Below are positions 7,445 to 15,052 of a DNA stretch of 64,000 nt, piece by piece. Every line of letters starts with the position of its first letter. Position 1 is the first letter of the stretch. Under the pieces are notes generated by a model, which was given only the letters and a program-made list of their open reading frames with translations, searched no databases and was not told where the DNA came from. The stretch covers positions 124,001 through 188,000 of the forward strand of contig JBFWSR010000002.1 of the NCBI GenBank assembly GCA_050248275.1, given 5' to 3'. Source of the DNA: CAILZL01 sp050248275 (GTDB lineage: Bacteria > Pseudomonadota > Gammaproteobacteria > Steroidobacterales > Steroidobacteraceae). A program made the translations under genes and the position numbers.

Positions 7445-8512
7445 TCAAACCGGTGTCTTGTTATTCAGCGCCGCGCCCAGCAGTTTGGCGGTCAAATCCA
7501 CAATCGGGATGACGCGCTCATAGGCCATGCGGGTCGGGCCGATCACGCCGAGCACGCCAACCACTTCCTTGTCGAGGGTGTAGCGCGCCGTGACGACGCT
7601 GCAGTCATCAAAGATGGTATGTCCGGATTCGTGGCCGATGAAAATCTGTACGCCGTCGGCGCGCAGGCTCTGGTCGAGCAGATGCAGCACATCGCGTTGC
7701 TGGTTGAAGGCTTCGAACAGTTTGCGCAGTTTTTCCACATTGGACAGCTCGGCGAATCCCATCAGGTTGGTCTCGCCGGCGATCACGTATTGCATGGACG
7801 GTCCAGTTTCAGCGGGCGCAACCACCTGCTGCGCCAGCATGATGGCGTCCATCATGCCCTGATTGAGGCGTTCGCGTGTCTGTTTGAGCTGCATCACCAA
7901 TTGTTCGCGCACCGCGTTGAGATCGCGGCCGGAAAACTGCTGGTTGAGGTAATTGGCGGCGCGACGCAATTCCTCTGCGGCAAAGTGACGGTCCAGATGC
8001 ACGATCCGGTTCTGCACTTCACGACCGTTGGTCACCAGCACCGCCAGCACGCGGTTGTCGGACAGCGGCAGGAATTCAATCTGGCTGAGTTCGGCATGCG
8101 TCTGACGCGGCAGGGTAACCACGCCGGCCAGTTGCGTGATTGACGACAGCATCCGGGAAGCGGCGGCGATCAATGTCTTGGGATCATCCGCACGCTGCGC
8201 CAGCCCCTGCTGGATGACCTGTACTGCCTCGGTTTCCAGCGGTCGCACTTTCAGCAGCATATCGACGAAAAAACGATAACCCTTGTCGGTGGGAATGCGG
8301 CCGGCCGAAGTATGCGGCGAGGCCACATAGCCATGATCCTCCAGATCGGCCATGACATTACGGATGGTGGCCGAGCTGAGATTCAAGCCGGACTCGCGCG
8401 TCAGAGTGCGCGAACCCACCGGCTGGCCATCGCGGATATATTGCTCGACCAGAATGCGCAGCAGGTGCTGGGCACGGTCGTTCAGGATGTCATCAAGGGG
8501 TTCAAGGCTCAT
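7445..8512 (-). CDS. hrcA: Heat-inducible transcription repressor HrcA
   Basis: HrcA represses chaperone genes by binding CIRCE operators and is released when GroEL becomes occupied. About 355 residues: N-terminal winged helix (RAQHLLRILVEQYIRDGQPVGSRTLT... SSATIRNVMADLEDHGYVASPHTSAGRIPTDKGYR) and the HrcA effector domain with the C-terminal VVGVLGVIGPTRMAYERVIPIVD. Start 8512 (MSLEPLDD) is an ATG without a clear ribosome site; an in-frame GTG lies 12 bases upstream. First gene of the hrcA-grpE-dnaK-dnaJ run, divergent from nadK. No CIRCE consensus is visible in this cluster, so its targets may be elsewhere. Confidence 0.96.
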   Translation of the reverse strand: MSLEPLDDILNDRAQHLLRILVEQYIRDGQPVGSRTLTRESGLNLSSATIRNVMADLEDHGYVASPHTSAGRIPTDKGYRFFVDMLLKVRPLETEAVQVIQQGLAQRADDPKTLIAAASRMLSSITQLAGVVTLPRQTHAELSQIEFLPLSDNRVLAVLVTNGREVQNRIVHLDRHFAAEELRRAANYLNQQFSGRDLNAVREQLVMQLKQTRERLNQGMMDAIMLAQQVVAPAETGPSMQYVIAGETNLMGFAELSNVEKLRKLFEAFNQQRDVLHLLDQSLRADGVQIFIGHESGHTIFDDCSVVTARYTLDKEVVGVLGVIGPTRMAYERVIPIVDLTAKLLGAALNNKTPV

Positions 8513-8538
8513 CGCAGCGCACACGGCGGGTGGACCCC

Positions 8539-8562
8539 GGTGAATAGGTCGGTGAATAGGTC
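8539..8562. repeat. Tandem 12-bp duplication upstream of hrcA
   Basis: GGTGAATAGGTC occurs twice in direct succession (8539-8550 and 8551-8562), 27 bp upstream of the hrcA start in its leader. It may be a slippage product; no known operator matches. Confidence 0.6.
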
Positions 8563-8753
8563 AAAGGTAAGTAGACCAGGACAATTCATGCACAACTCCA
8601 ATTCAGGAATATTGTCGCCCTACCGAAGCAAGCTATTAAGCGCACTGGCGAGTGTCAAGCACACGATACAGCAAGCGCCGGCAATACCCGCTACAGTAAT
8701 GCGCCTTGCAGAGGGTTACTCGCTTCCATCCGCCCATCACCCCATCCATAACC

Positions 8754-9713
8754 ATGCCTGCTGCCAAACGCTCCGCCCCGTCACGCGCCACAGGTCCGGC
8801 TAAAAGCAACTTCCAGACGGTTGCCTTACTGGGGCCGTCCGCCGATCCCAGGGTCGCGGCCACACTGACCACACTCACCCAGCACCTGGTGCAGCTTGAC
8901 CGTAAAGTGCTGCTGGATCCGGAATTCTCCGGCAAATTGCCGCCACAGGCCGAAAGGGTCAGCGAACTGGATATTGCCGCCCGCAGCGACCTGGTAATCA
9001 CCGTGGGCGGCGATGGCACCATGTTGCGCGCAGCACGCCTGCTGGCAGGATCAGGCGTACCGGTGCTGGGCATCAATCGCGGCAGGCTCGGCTTTCTGGC
9101 CGACATCAGCCCGCAGGGCATGTTCGAGCAGATCGATGCCATTCTGGCAGGACAATTCGAACGCGGCTCACGTTCGTTGCTGCAGGTGACGCTCATTCCC
9201 GCGCAGGGCAAGCAGCAACAGCGGCTGGCGATAAACGATTGCGTGCTGCAGAAATGGGAAACCGGTCGCATGCTGGATTACGAAACATGGATCGACGGCC
9301 ATTACGTCAATACCCATGGTGGCGACGGTGTGATCGTCGCTTCAGCCACGGGCTCCACAGCCTATGCCCTGTCCTGCGGCGGCCCGATCATTCATCCCAG
9401 CCTGGACGCCATGGTCATTGCCCCCATTTGCCCGCACACCCTTTCGGACCGTCCCATTGTCATTGCCGCCAGCAGCACGGTGGAGATTCGCCGCGTCCAG
9501 GATCGCGCCACCAAGGCGCAGGTCACCTGCGACGGCGACATGCTCGGCGACCTGAATGTGAATGATCGCTTGCTGGTCGGTCCGGCCCATGTGCGCGTGA
9601 ACCTGCTGCACCCGATCGGCCATGATTATTACCGCATCCTGCGCGCCAAGCTGCATTGGGGACGGGGTGCGCTGGACAAGCGCCAGCGTAGCGAGGTTGA
9701 GGACGAGGAATGA
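8754..9713 (+). CDS. nadK: NAD kinase
   Basis: Phosphorylates NAD to NADP with ATP or polyphosphate. About 319 residues, slightly longer than the usual 290-300 because of a basic N-terminal extension before the conserved start (FQTVALLGPSADPRV). The diagnostic GGDGT motif lies in LVITVGGDGTMLRAARLL, followed by GINRGRLGFLADI, and the substrate region has AINDCVLQK and ATGSTAYALSCGGPI. The ATG at 8754 is preferred to a TTG at 8706; no strong ribosome site marks either. It is followed after 4 bp by recN, so the pair is probably co-transcribed. Confidence 0.95.
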   Translation: MPAAKRSAPSRATGPAKSNFQTVALLGPSADPRVAATLTTLTQHLVQLDRKVLLDPEFSGKLPPQAERVSELDIAARSDLVITVGGDGTMLRAARLLAGSGVPVLGINRGRLGFLADISPQGMFEQIDAILAGQFERGSRSLLQVTLIPAQGKQQQRLAINDCVLQKWETGRMLDYETWIDGHYVNTHGGDGVIVASATGSTAYALSCGGPIIHPSLDAMVIAPICPHTLSDRPIVIAASSTVEIRRVQDRATKAQVTCDGDMLGDLNVNDRLLVGPAHVRVNLLHPIGHDYYRILRAKLHWGRGALDKRQRSEVEDEE

Positions 9714-9717
9714 GCCC

Positions 9718-11439
9718 ATGCTGAGCCATATCCAGATCAAGGACTTCGCCATCATCGACCGCATCGAGCTGGAACTGGCCGCCGGCATGACCGCCCTGAC
9801 CGGCGAAACCGGAGCTGGTAAGTCCATCATGGTCGATGCGCTGCTGTTCGTGGTGGGTGGCCGTGCCGGCACGGAAATCATCCGTCATGATTGCGACAAG
9901 GCCGAAGTCACCGCCAGCTTTGCCATCGGCCGGAACCCGCTTACCTCAGCCTGGTTCAAGGAACAGGATATGGAGCACGAGGGTGAATGCGTACTGCGCC
10001 GCCTGATGGGCAGCGATGGTCGCTCACGCGCCTGGGTGAATGGCCAACCCATGCCGGTGCAGGCATTGCGGCAATTGGGCGAAACCCTGGTCGATGTGCA
10101 TGGCCAGATGGAATATCAATCGTTGATGAAACGTGCGGCGCAGCGCGAGTTGCTGGACCAGCACGGCAATCACGGCGAACTGCTGGCCCGGGCAGCCGAC
10201 AGTTGGCAGGCGCTGAAGCGCTTGCGTCAGCAGCGCGCCGACACCGAACGCAGTGCACAGGATCGCAGTGAACGCCTGAATCTGCTGCGGTATCACCTGA
10301 GCGAACTCGATGCCCTGGCGCCACAGGCTGGCGAAGCGGCGGAACTGACCGCGGAGCGGCAGCGTCACGCGCACAGCGGCAAACTGGCCGAGGGCGTCCG
10401 CGAACTGGCCGAACTGTTGCGCGAAGCCGATGACCACAACGCCGAACAGCAACTGTCCCGCGCCCTGTCCGTGGCGCGCCAACTGGGCGGCATCGATACG
10501 CGGCTTGCCGGCATCATCCAATTGCTGGATGAAGCCCTGATCGCCTGTCGCGAAGCCGCCGCTGCGGTACAGCATTACGAGTCCGAACTGGATGCCGATC
10601 CCGCCCGTCAGGAGTGGGTGGAACAGCGTCTGGCGGCCTTGGAAACCGCCGCGCGCAAACATCGCACGGAAGTCGATACCTTGTTGCAGGTGCAGGAAAA
10701 CTGCCGTCAGGAAGTGGCGCGCCTGGAAACGCTGGAATTCACGCTGGAACAACTCGATTCGCAGCTCGCCGCCGCGCGCAAACGCTTCGCCGCCGACTGC
10801 CAGAAGCTGAGCGCCGCCCGCAATCAGGCCGCCGCCATATTGAGCGAACGCGTCAGTAACCTGATGCAGGGTCTGGGCATGCCTGGTGGCCGTTTTGCAG
10901 TGCAGATTCGCGCCCTGAACGAGGACGACGCCGGCGAGCACGGCGCCGATGAAGTGGAATTCATGGTCAGCGCCAATCCGGGCCAGCCGCTGAAACCGCT
11001 GGCCCGGGTGGCATCCGGCGGTGAGTTATCGCGCGTCAGTCTGGCCATCCAGGTGGCCGCCGTGGAATCCACTCCCTGCCCCACCCTGGTATTCGATGAA
11101 GTGGACGCCGGCGTGGGCGGCGGCGTGGCGGAAATGGTGGGACGGCAATTGCGCGCCCTGGGCGAGCGTGCGCAGGTGTTATGCGTGACGCACTTGCCGC
11201 AGGTGGCCAGTCAGGCGCATGCGCAGGTGCGAGTCGCCAAGCTCACCGATGGCAAGCACACTCGCACCCGCCTTGAAACACTGAGCGCTGCGGCGCGTAT
11301 CGAAGAAATCGCCCGCATGCTGGGCGGCGCTCAAGTGAGCGACGCCGCACGCTCGCATGCGGCGGAAATGCTGAACGCAGCGGCAACGCCCCTTAAAAAA
11401 CCGGCCCGGGCGGCGAAGACAAAAACCATGCAGTCCTGA
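9718..11439 (+). CDS. recN: DNA repair protein RecN
   Basis: An SMC-like ATPase that holds or organises broken DNA ends during recombinational repair. The 573-residue protein starts MLSHIQIKDFAIIDRIELEL and has a Walker A GETGAGKS near residue 37, two coiled-coil arms (about 160-370), and a C-terminal signature ASGGELSRVSLAIQV followed by Walker B TLVFDEVDAGVGG. Length agrees with the family (about 550). The start at 9718 lies 4 bp after the nadK stop. The lysine-rich tail ends in a poly-T region that faces fur. Confidence 0.97.
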   Translation: MLSHIQIKDFAIIDRIELELAAGMTALTGETGAGKSIMVDALLFVVGGRAGTEIIRHDCDKAEVTASFAIGRNPLTSAWFKEQDMEHEGECVLRRLMGSDGRSRAWVNGQPMPVQALRQLGETLVDVHGQMEYQSLMKRAAQRELLDQHGNHGELLARAADSWQALKRLRQQRADTERSAQDRSERLNLLRYHLSELDALAPQAGEAAELTAERQRHAHSGKLAEGVRELAELLREADDHNAEQQLSRALSVARQLGGIDTRLAGIIQLLDEALIACREAAAAVQHYESELDADPARQEWVEQRLAALETAARKHRTEVDTLLQVQENCRQEVARLETLEFTLEQLDSQLAAARKRFAADCQKLSAARNQAAAILSERVSNLMQGLGMPGGRFAVQIRALNEDDAGEHGADEVEFMVSANPGQPLKPLARVASGGELSRVSLAIQVAAVESTPCPTLVFDEVDAGVGGGVAEMVGRQLRALGERAQVLCVTHLPQVASQAHAQVRVAKLTDGKHTRTRLETLSAAARIEEIARMLGGAQVSDAARSHAAEMLNAAATPLKKPARAAKTKTMQS

Positions 11440-11478
11440 TTTTTTTATTGGCCTGCAAGCCCTATCGCACAAAGCGCT

Positions 11479-11913
11479 TCAACGGCGGCGCGACCCCTTG
11501 TCTGCGCAGTCGGGCTTCTGGCAACGGCCGTAGAGAATCGTGGAATGATCGGTCAGCACGTAGCCCTTCTCCTCGGCAATATCCTGCTGACGGGTTTCAA
11601 TGTTGCTATCGATGAACTCCTCCACCCTGCCGCAGTCCATGCATACGATGTGATCGTGATGCGCGCCCTCATTCAGCTCGAACACGGCGGTCGCGCCTTC
11701 GAAATGATGGCGCTCGACCAGACCGGCAGCTTCAAACTGGGTGAGCACGCGATACACCGTGGCCAGACCAATGTCTTCATGCGTGTCGAGCAGACGGCGG
11801 TAAATGTCTTCCGCGCTCATGTGCCGAGGCTCGGCCGCTCCCAGTATGTCGAGAATTTTCATGCGCGGCAGCGTGACTTTCAGCCCGGCCTTGCGTAGAT
11901 CGTTGGTTTCCAC
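11479..11913 (-). CDS. fur: Ferric uptake regulator Fur
   Basis: Iron-responsive repressor of iron uptake genes. The 144-residue protein has the winged helix (RKAGLKVTLPRMKILDIL... SAEDIYRRLLDTHEDIGLATVYRVLTQFEAAGLV) and the metal-binding dimer domain with GAHHDHIVCMDCGRVEEF. A second cysteine pair, CQKPDC, lies near the C terminus, consistent with a structural zinc site. Convergent with recN and divergent from bamE, the usual neighbour of fur in many gammaproteobacteria. No clear Fur box is seen in the fur-bamE spacer. Confidence 0.96.
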   Translation of the reverse strand: METNDLRKAGLKVTLPRMKILDILGAAEPRHMSAEDIYRRLLDTHEDIGLATVYRVLTQFEAAGLVERHHFEGATAVFELNEGAHHDHIVCMDCGRVEEFIDSNIETRQQDIAEEKGYVLTDHSTILYGRCQKPDCADKGSRRR

Positions 11914-12029
11914 AAGTGGTTCCTCAATACATTCTTCCGGCTGACGGCGAGCCTGACCGGATGCGCTGCTCGTGGCTGCGAGCGCGCAGTTCGGTTAATC
12001 CCTGGGTTCGGTTATCATCGCGGCGCATT

Positions 12030-12039
12030 ATTACGTAAT
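12030..12039. other. 10-bp palindrome in the fur-bamE spacer
   Basis: ATTACGTAAT at 12030-12039 is a perfect palindrome starting 14 bases before the first bamE ATG. It overlaps an AT-rich stretch that could serve as a -10 region. Whether a regulator binds here is unknown. Confidence 0.3.
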
Positions 12040-12043
12040 CCCC

Positions 12044-12415
12044 ATGCCACTACCAATGTCTGAAACAATGCGCACACGAAATTTCCGGACTCCCCTGACT
12101 TCCCGCCTGCGCAGCCTGCTGCTGTGCGTCTGTGCGCTGGGCGCTGGCGCGTGCGTGTATCGTGTACCCATCCAGCAAGGCAACTTCCTGGAAGCCAAGG
12201 ACATTGATCAGGTGGCGGTAGGCATGACCCAGGCGCAGGTCCGTTACGTACTGGGCACTCCCATGGTGCTGGACCCTTTCAGCAAGGACCGCTGGGACTA
12301 TGTCTACTATCTGAAAAAAGGCCGGATGCGTGCGCCAGAGCAGCGTCACTTCGTGGTGTATTTCGAAAACGGCAACGTCAGCCGGATCGAGCGCTCGGAC
12401 ATGACGAAAAGCTGA
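12044..12415 (+). CDS. bamE: Outer membrane assembly lipoprotein BamE (SmpA/OmlA)
   Basis: BamE is a lipoprotein of the BAM complex that inserts beta-barrel proteins into the outer membrane. The 123-residue protein has a basic hydrophobic signal peptide ending in a lipobox (ALGAGAC), then the BamE core with VAVGMTQAQVRYVLGTPMV and DRWDYVYYLKKGR, ending with an RIERSD segment. Three ATG codons (12044, 12056, 12068) are possible starts and none has a clear ribosome site; the shortest gives a signal peptide of normal length. Divergent from fur, convergent with ratA. Confidence 0.93.
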   Translation: MPLPMSETMRTRNFRTPLTSRLRSLLLCVCALGAGACVYRVPIQQGNFLEAKDIDQVAVGMTQAQVRYVLGTPMVLDPFSKDRWDYVYYLKKGRMRAPEQRHFVVYFENGNVSRIERSDMTKS

Positions 12416-12438
12416 GCCTGGTCAGAATCAGATCAGAC

Positions 12439-12903
12439 TCAGGATTGGGCACTGGCCGGGCCATACAGCGCCCGCGCCCGCCTGGTAAAGGCATCCACCA
12501 GCGAACCGCAACTTACTTCAAACGCCTTGCCCATGAGCATCTCGAGCATGGCGTTCTTGAATTCGAAGCGGATGTCCAGATCAACCCGCGTGCCGCGGGG
12601 CTTGCCTTCGGCATCGCAAATGGCCGTAAAGCGCCAGCAGCCATCCAGCATCTTGAATGGCCCCTCGACCAGTTGCATGGCCATCTGCGTCGGCGGCTGC
12701 AGCCGATTGCGCGTGGTGAAATGTTCCTTGATGCCCAGCCGCTCCATTTCCAGACGCCCCACCAGTTCATCGCCCTCACGCGACAATAGTCGGGCGCCCG
12801 ACACCCAGGGCAGAAATTCCGGATAGCGCTCGAAATCCTCCACCAGCGCAAACATCTGCGCCGGTGTATAGGACACCAGCGCGTTACGTTTGACTTCACG
12901 CAT
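12439..12903 (-). CDS. ratA: RatA-like START/Coq10 family protein
   Basis: A 154-residue polyketide cyclase/START-fold protein starting MREVKRNALVSYTPAQMFALVEDFERYPEFLPW, the standard opening of the YfjG/RatA/Coq10 group. E. coli RatA has been reported to inhibit 70S ribosome assembly, whereas the Coq10 homologues bind ubiquinone; the second role is the more general one, so the true function here is open. Neighbours match the conserved bamE-ratA-smpB arrangement. Divergent from smpB with 113 bp between the starts. Confidence 0.88.
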   Translation of the reverse strand: MREVKRNALVSYTPAQMFALVEDFERYPEFLPWVSGARLLSREGDELVGRLEMERLGIKEHFTTRNRLQPPTQMAMQLVEGPFKMLDGCWRFTAICDAEGKPRGTRVDLDIRFEFKNAMLEMLMGKAFEVSCGSLVDAFTRRARALYGPASAQS

Positions 12904-13016
12904 GTTTGCTCACAGCCGCTTTCATCAAGCTAGTTTAACGGCATGTAGCCATGCTCTGTACAATGCCCGGCCTTGCGCCCTCCCCAATACAGGCGGCTTC
13001 GCGCGTACCGACCAGC

Positions 13017-13493
13017 ATGAGCAAGAAAAAGTCCGACAACCACAATCCTTCGATTGCCGAGAACCGCAAGGCTCGCCATGAGTATTTCATCGAGGAAACC
13101 TACGAGGCCGGCATTGCGCTCCAGGGCTGGGAAGTCAAAAGCCTGCGCGCCGGTCGTGCGCAACTGAAAGAAGCCTATGTATTCGTGAAGGACGGCGAGG
13201 CCTACCTGTTTGGCGCGCACATGTCCGCGCTGCCAACGGCTTCCACGCACATCGTTCCCGACCCGATCCGCACCCGCAAGTTATTGCTCAATCGCGCCGA
13301 ATTGAATCGGCTGATCGGCGCGGTGGAACGCAAGGGTTACACCCTGACGCCCCTGGAGCTGTACTGGAAGAATGGCCGCGTCAAACTGCGCATCGGTCTG
13401 GCCAAGGGCAAGAAGGAGCACGACAAGCGCGCCACCGAAAAGGACCGCGACTGGCAACGCGACAAGGCGCGGCTGATGCGCAAGGGCGCGTAG
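13017..13493 (+). CDS. smpB: SsrA-binding protein SmpB
   Basis: SmpB binds tmRNA and brings it to stalled ribosomes for trans-translation. The 158-residue protein starts MSKKKSDNHNPSIAENRKARHEYFIEE, has the OB-fold core GIALQGWEVKSLRAGRAQLKEAY and the basic C-terminal tail RATEKDRDWQRDKARLMRKG that reads the empty A site. The ATG at 13017 is preferred because the longer version adds unrelated residues. The tmRNA gene itself lies 3.2 kb downstream, separated by three sugar-transfer genes. Its TAG stop is part of a REP-like motif. Confidence 0.97.
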   Translation: MSKKKSDNHNPSIAENRKARHEYFIEETYEAGIALQGWEVKSLRAGRAQLKEAYVFVKDGEAYLFGAHMSALPTASTHIVPDPIRTRKLLLNRAELNRLIGAVERKGYTLTPLELYWKNGRVKLRIGLAKGKKEHDKRATEKDRDWQRDKARLMRKGA

Positions 13494-13505
13494 GGGCGAA
13501 GCTAC
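13490..13505. repeat. REP-like GTAG...CTAC motif joining the smpB and glycosyltransferase stops
   Basis: GTAGGGGCGAAGCTAC has inverted ends. Its left TAG is the smpB stop and its right CTA is the reverse complement of the TAG stop of the convergent glycosyltransferase gene. The core GTAGGGGCGAA recurs at 52903-52913. Confidence 0.45.
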
Positions 13506-14440
13506 AATTGCTCCTCGATGAAATAACGCGGCCGGCGTTTGGTCTCGAAGTAGATCCTGGCCACGTACTCGCCCAGCACGCCGATGCTCAGCAACTGAAT
13601 GCCGCCCAGAAAATAGATCGGGATCACCGAAGATGCCCAGCCGGGTAATGCCGCCGTGGTGAAAAACTTGATCCACAACACCCACAGGATCATCGCCAGA
13701 CTGATCATCGACACCAGAAAGCCCATGAACGAAATCATGCGCAACGGGAAGGCAGTGAACGAAGTGATGCCGTCGAAGGCCAACATCAGCATCTTCTTCA
13801 ATGGATACTTGGACTCGCCCGCAAAACGCCCGGCCCGGTCGTAGTACACTGCCGTGGAACGAAAGCCGATCAACGGCACGATACCGCGCAGGAACAGGTT
13901 CACTTCGCCGTATTGTTTCAACGCCTCGATGGCACGGCGACTCATCAACCGATAGTCGGCGTGATTGAACACCACCTTGACGCCCAGCAAACCAAGCAAC
14001 TTGTAATAGGTCTCGGCGCTGGAACGCTTGAAGAAGGTGTCGGCACTACGCTGCTTGCGTACGCCATATACCACTTCATGGCCACTTTCATGGGCCGAGA
14101 GCATGGCCTCGATGGCGGCAACATCATCCTGCAGATCGGCATCGATACTGACGATGACATCGCCTTCGGCAGAAAACAGACCCGCCATCAACGCGATCTG
14201 ATGGCCGCGGTTGGCCGATAGCTTGACGCCCTTGATACGGGTATTCGCCGCATTGAAGTCGCGAATCAGCTGCCAGGTGGCATCGCTGCTGCCGTCATCG
14301 ACATACACCACATGACTGGCGTCCGCGATCCGCCCCGCGGCAATCAGTTTATCGAGCAAGGCCACCAACCGGCGCGTGGTCTCCGGCAGCACTTCCGCCT
14401 CGTTGTAGCAGGGCACCACAATGACGAGTTGGGGCTTCAT
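13502..14440 (-). CDS. Family 2 glycosyltransferase, GtrB/DPM1-like, with two C-terminal membrane helices
   Basis: A 312-residue enzyme expected to move a sugar from a nucleotide donor to polyprenyl phosphate on the cytoplasmic face. The GT-A domain shows LVIVVPCYNEAEVLPET at the N terminus, VYVDDGSSD, and the metal-binding SIDADLQDD. Two hydrophobic helices follow (about 228-255 and 265-290), as in GtrB and ArnC. The gene next upstream on the same strand encodes a GtrA-like flippase, and a PMT-like transferase is divergent from it, which together resemble a gtrABC-type cassette. Which sugar is used cannot be read. Confidence 0.85.
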   Translation of the reverse strand: MKPQLVIVVPCYNEAEVLPETTRRLVALLDKLIAAGRIADASHVVYVDDGSSDATWQLIRDFNAANTRIKGVKLSANRGHQIALMAGLFSAEGDVIVSIDADLQDDVAAIEAMLSAHESGHEVVYGVRKQRSADTFFKRSSAETYYKLLGLLGVKVVFNHADYRLMSRRAIEALKQYGEVNLFLRGIVPLIGFRSTAVYYDRAGRFAGESKYPLKKMLMLAFDGITSFTAFPLRMISFMGFLVSMISLAMILWVLWIKFFTTAALPGWASSVIPIYFLGGIQLLSIGVLGEYVARIYFETKRRPRYFIEEQL

Positions 14441-14510
14441 ATCAACACTCCGTTTTTTTGTTCGGGCAGGTCAGCAGCAAGAATCATTGCCATCTCATTT
14501 ATCGGAATAT

Positions 14511-15008
14511 TTATTCGGATACGGCAGGCCTGGCTACCCTGCCAAATACATACCAGCGCAGCAACACATAGCTCAGGCCTGAATAAGGGAGCACACCCGC
14601 TGTCTGTGCCAGATAACTATCCAAGTGTAGCTGCCGAATGCAGAAATGCACGCAGGCAAGATTGGCGAGGTAGGCAAGCAGCACTACCGCTGCGTACTGC
14701 GGCAGAACAGGCAAAAGTGATTCGCGGTAACGAAATGTCCAGCGCGAATTGATCACGTAACTGACCACCAGTCCCACGCCATAACCCAGCAGATTGGCGG
14801 TGGTGTCGCCCATGGCAAAGAACCACTTCAGCGCAAAGATGGCGCCCAGTCCCACCAGCGTGTTGAGCACACCGGTCAGGACAAAGCGGACCAGCGACAG
14901 CCCGTAAAGATAGGAAATAAATCGTCGCACGCGCAGCTTACCTGGCCCTTGTTCCACAGTGGATTGAGGCGATGTCGGCGCGTTGACACGCTCATGTACG
15001 CCGCACAC
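14511..15008 (-). CDS. GtrA family membrane protein (putative polyprenyl-phosphate-sugar flippase)
   Basis: About 165 residues with four hydrophobic helices, beginning with SLVRFVLTGVLNTLVGLGAIFALKW, the GtrA signature, and later GVGLVVSYVINSRWTF, the typical F/N-R-x-W-T-F motif. GtrA proteins are thought to move lipid-linked sugar across the inner membrane. The first codon at 15008 is GTG; other GTG starts inside the polar N terminus are possible. It lies 70 bp upstream of the GtrB-like gene and is divergent from the PMT-like gene, with only about 45 bp between. Confidence 0.82.
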   Translation of the reverse strand: MCGVHERVNAPTSPQSTVEQGPGKLRVRRFISYLYGLSLVRFVLTGVLNTLVGLGAIFALKWFFAMGDTTANLLGYGVGLVVSYVINSRWTFRYRESLLPVLPQYAAVVLLAYLANLACVHFCIRQLHLDSYLAQTAGVLPYSGLSYVLLRWYVFGRVARPAVSE

Positions 15009-15052
15009 ACTGCCGTATCATAAGTGACAATCGTTGCACTGTGCCTGCATCA

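Noticed and set aside
8640..8670. Possible CIRCE operator upstream of hrcA
   Set aside because: A half-like GAGTGTCAA is present with a nearby CACT, but spacing and the second half do not fit TTAGCACTC-N9-GAGTGCTAA.
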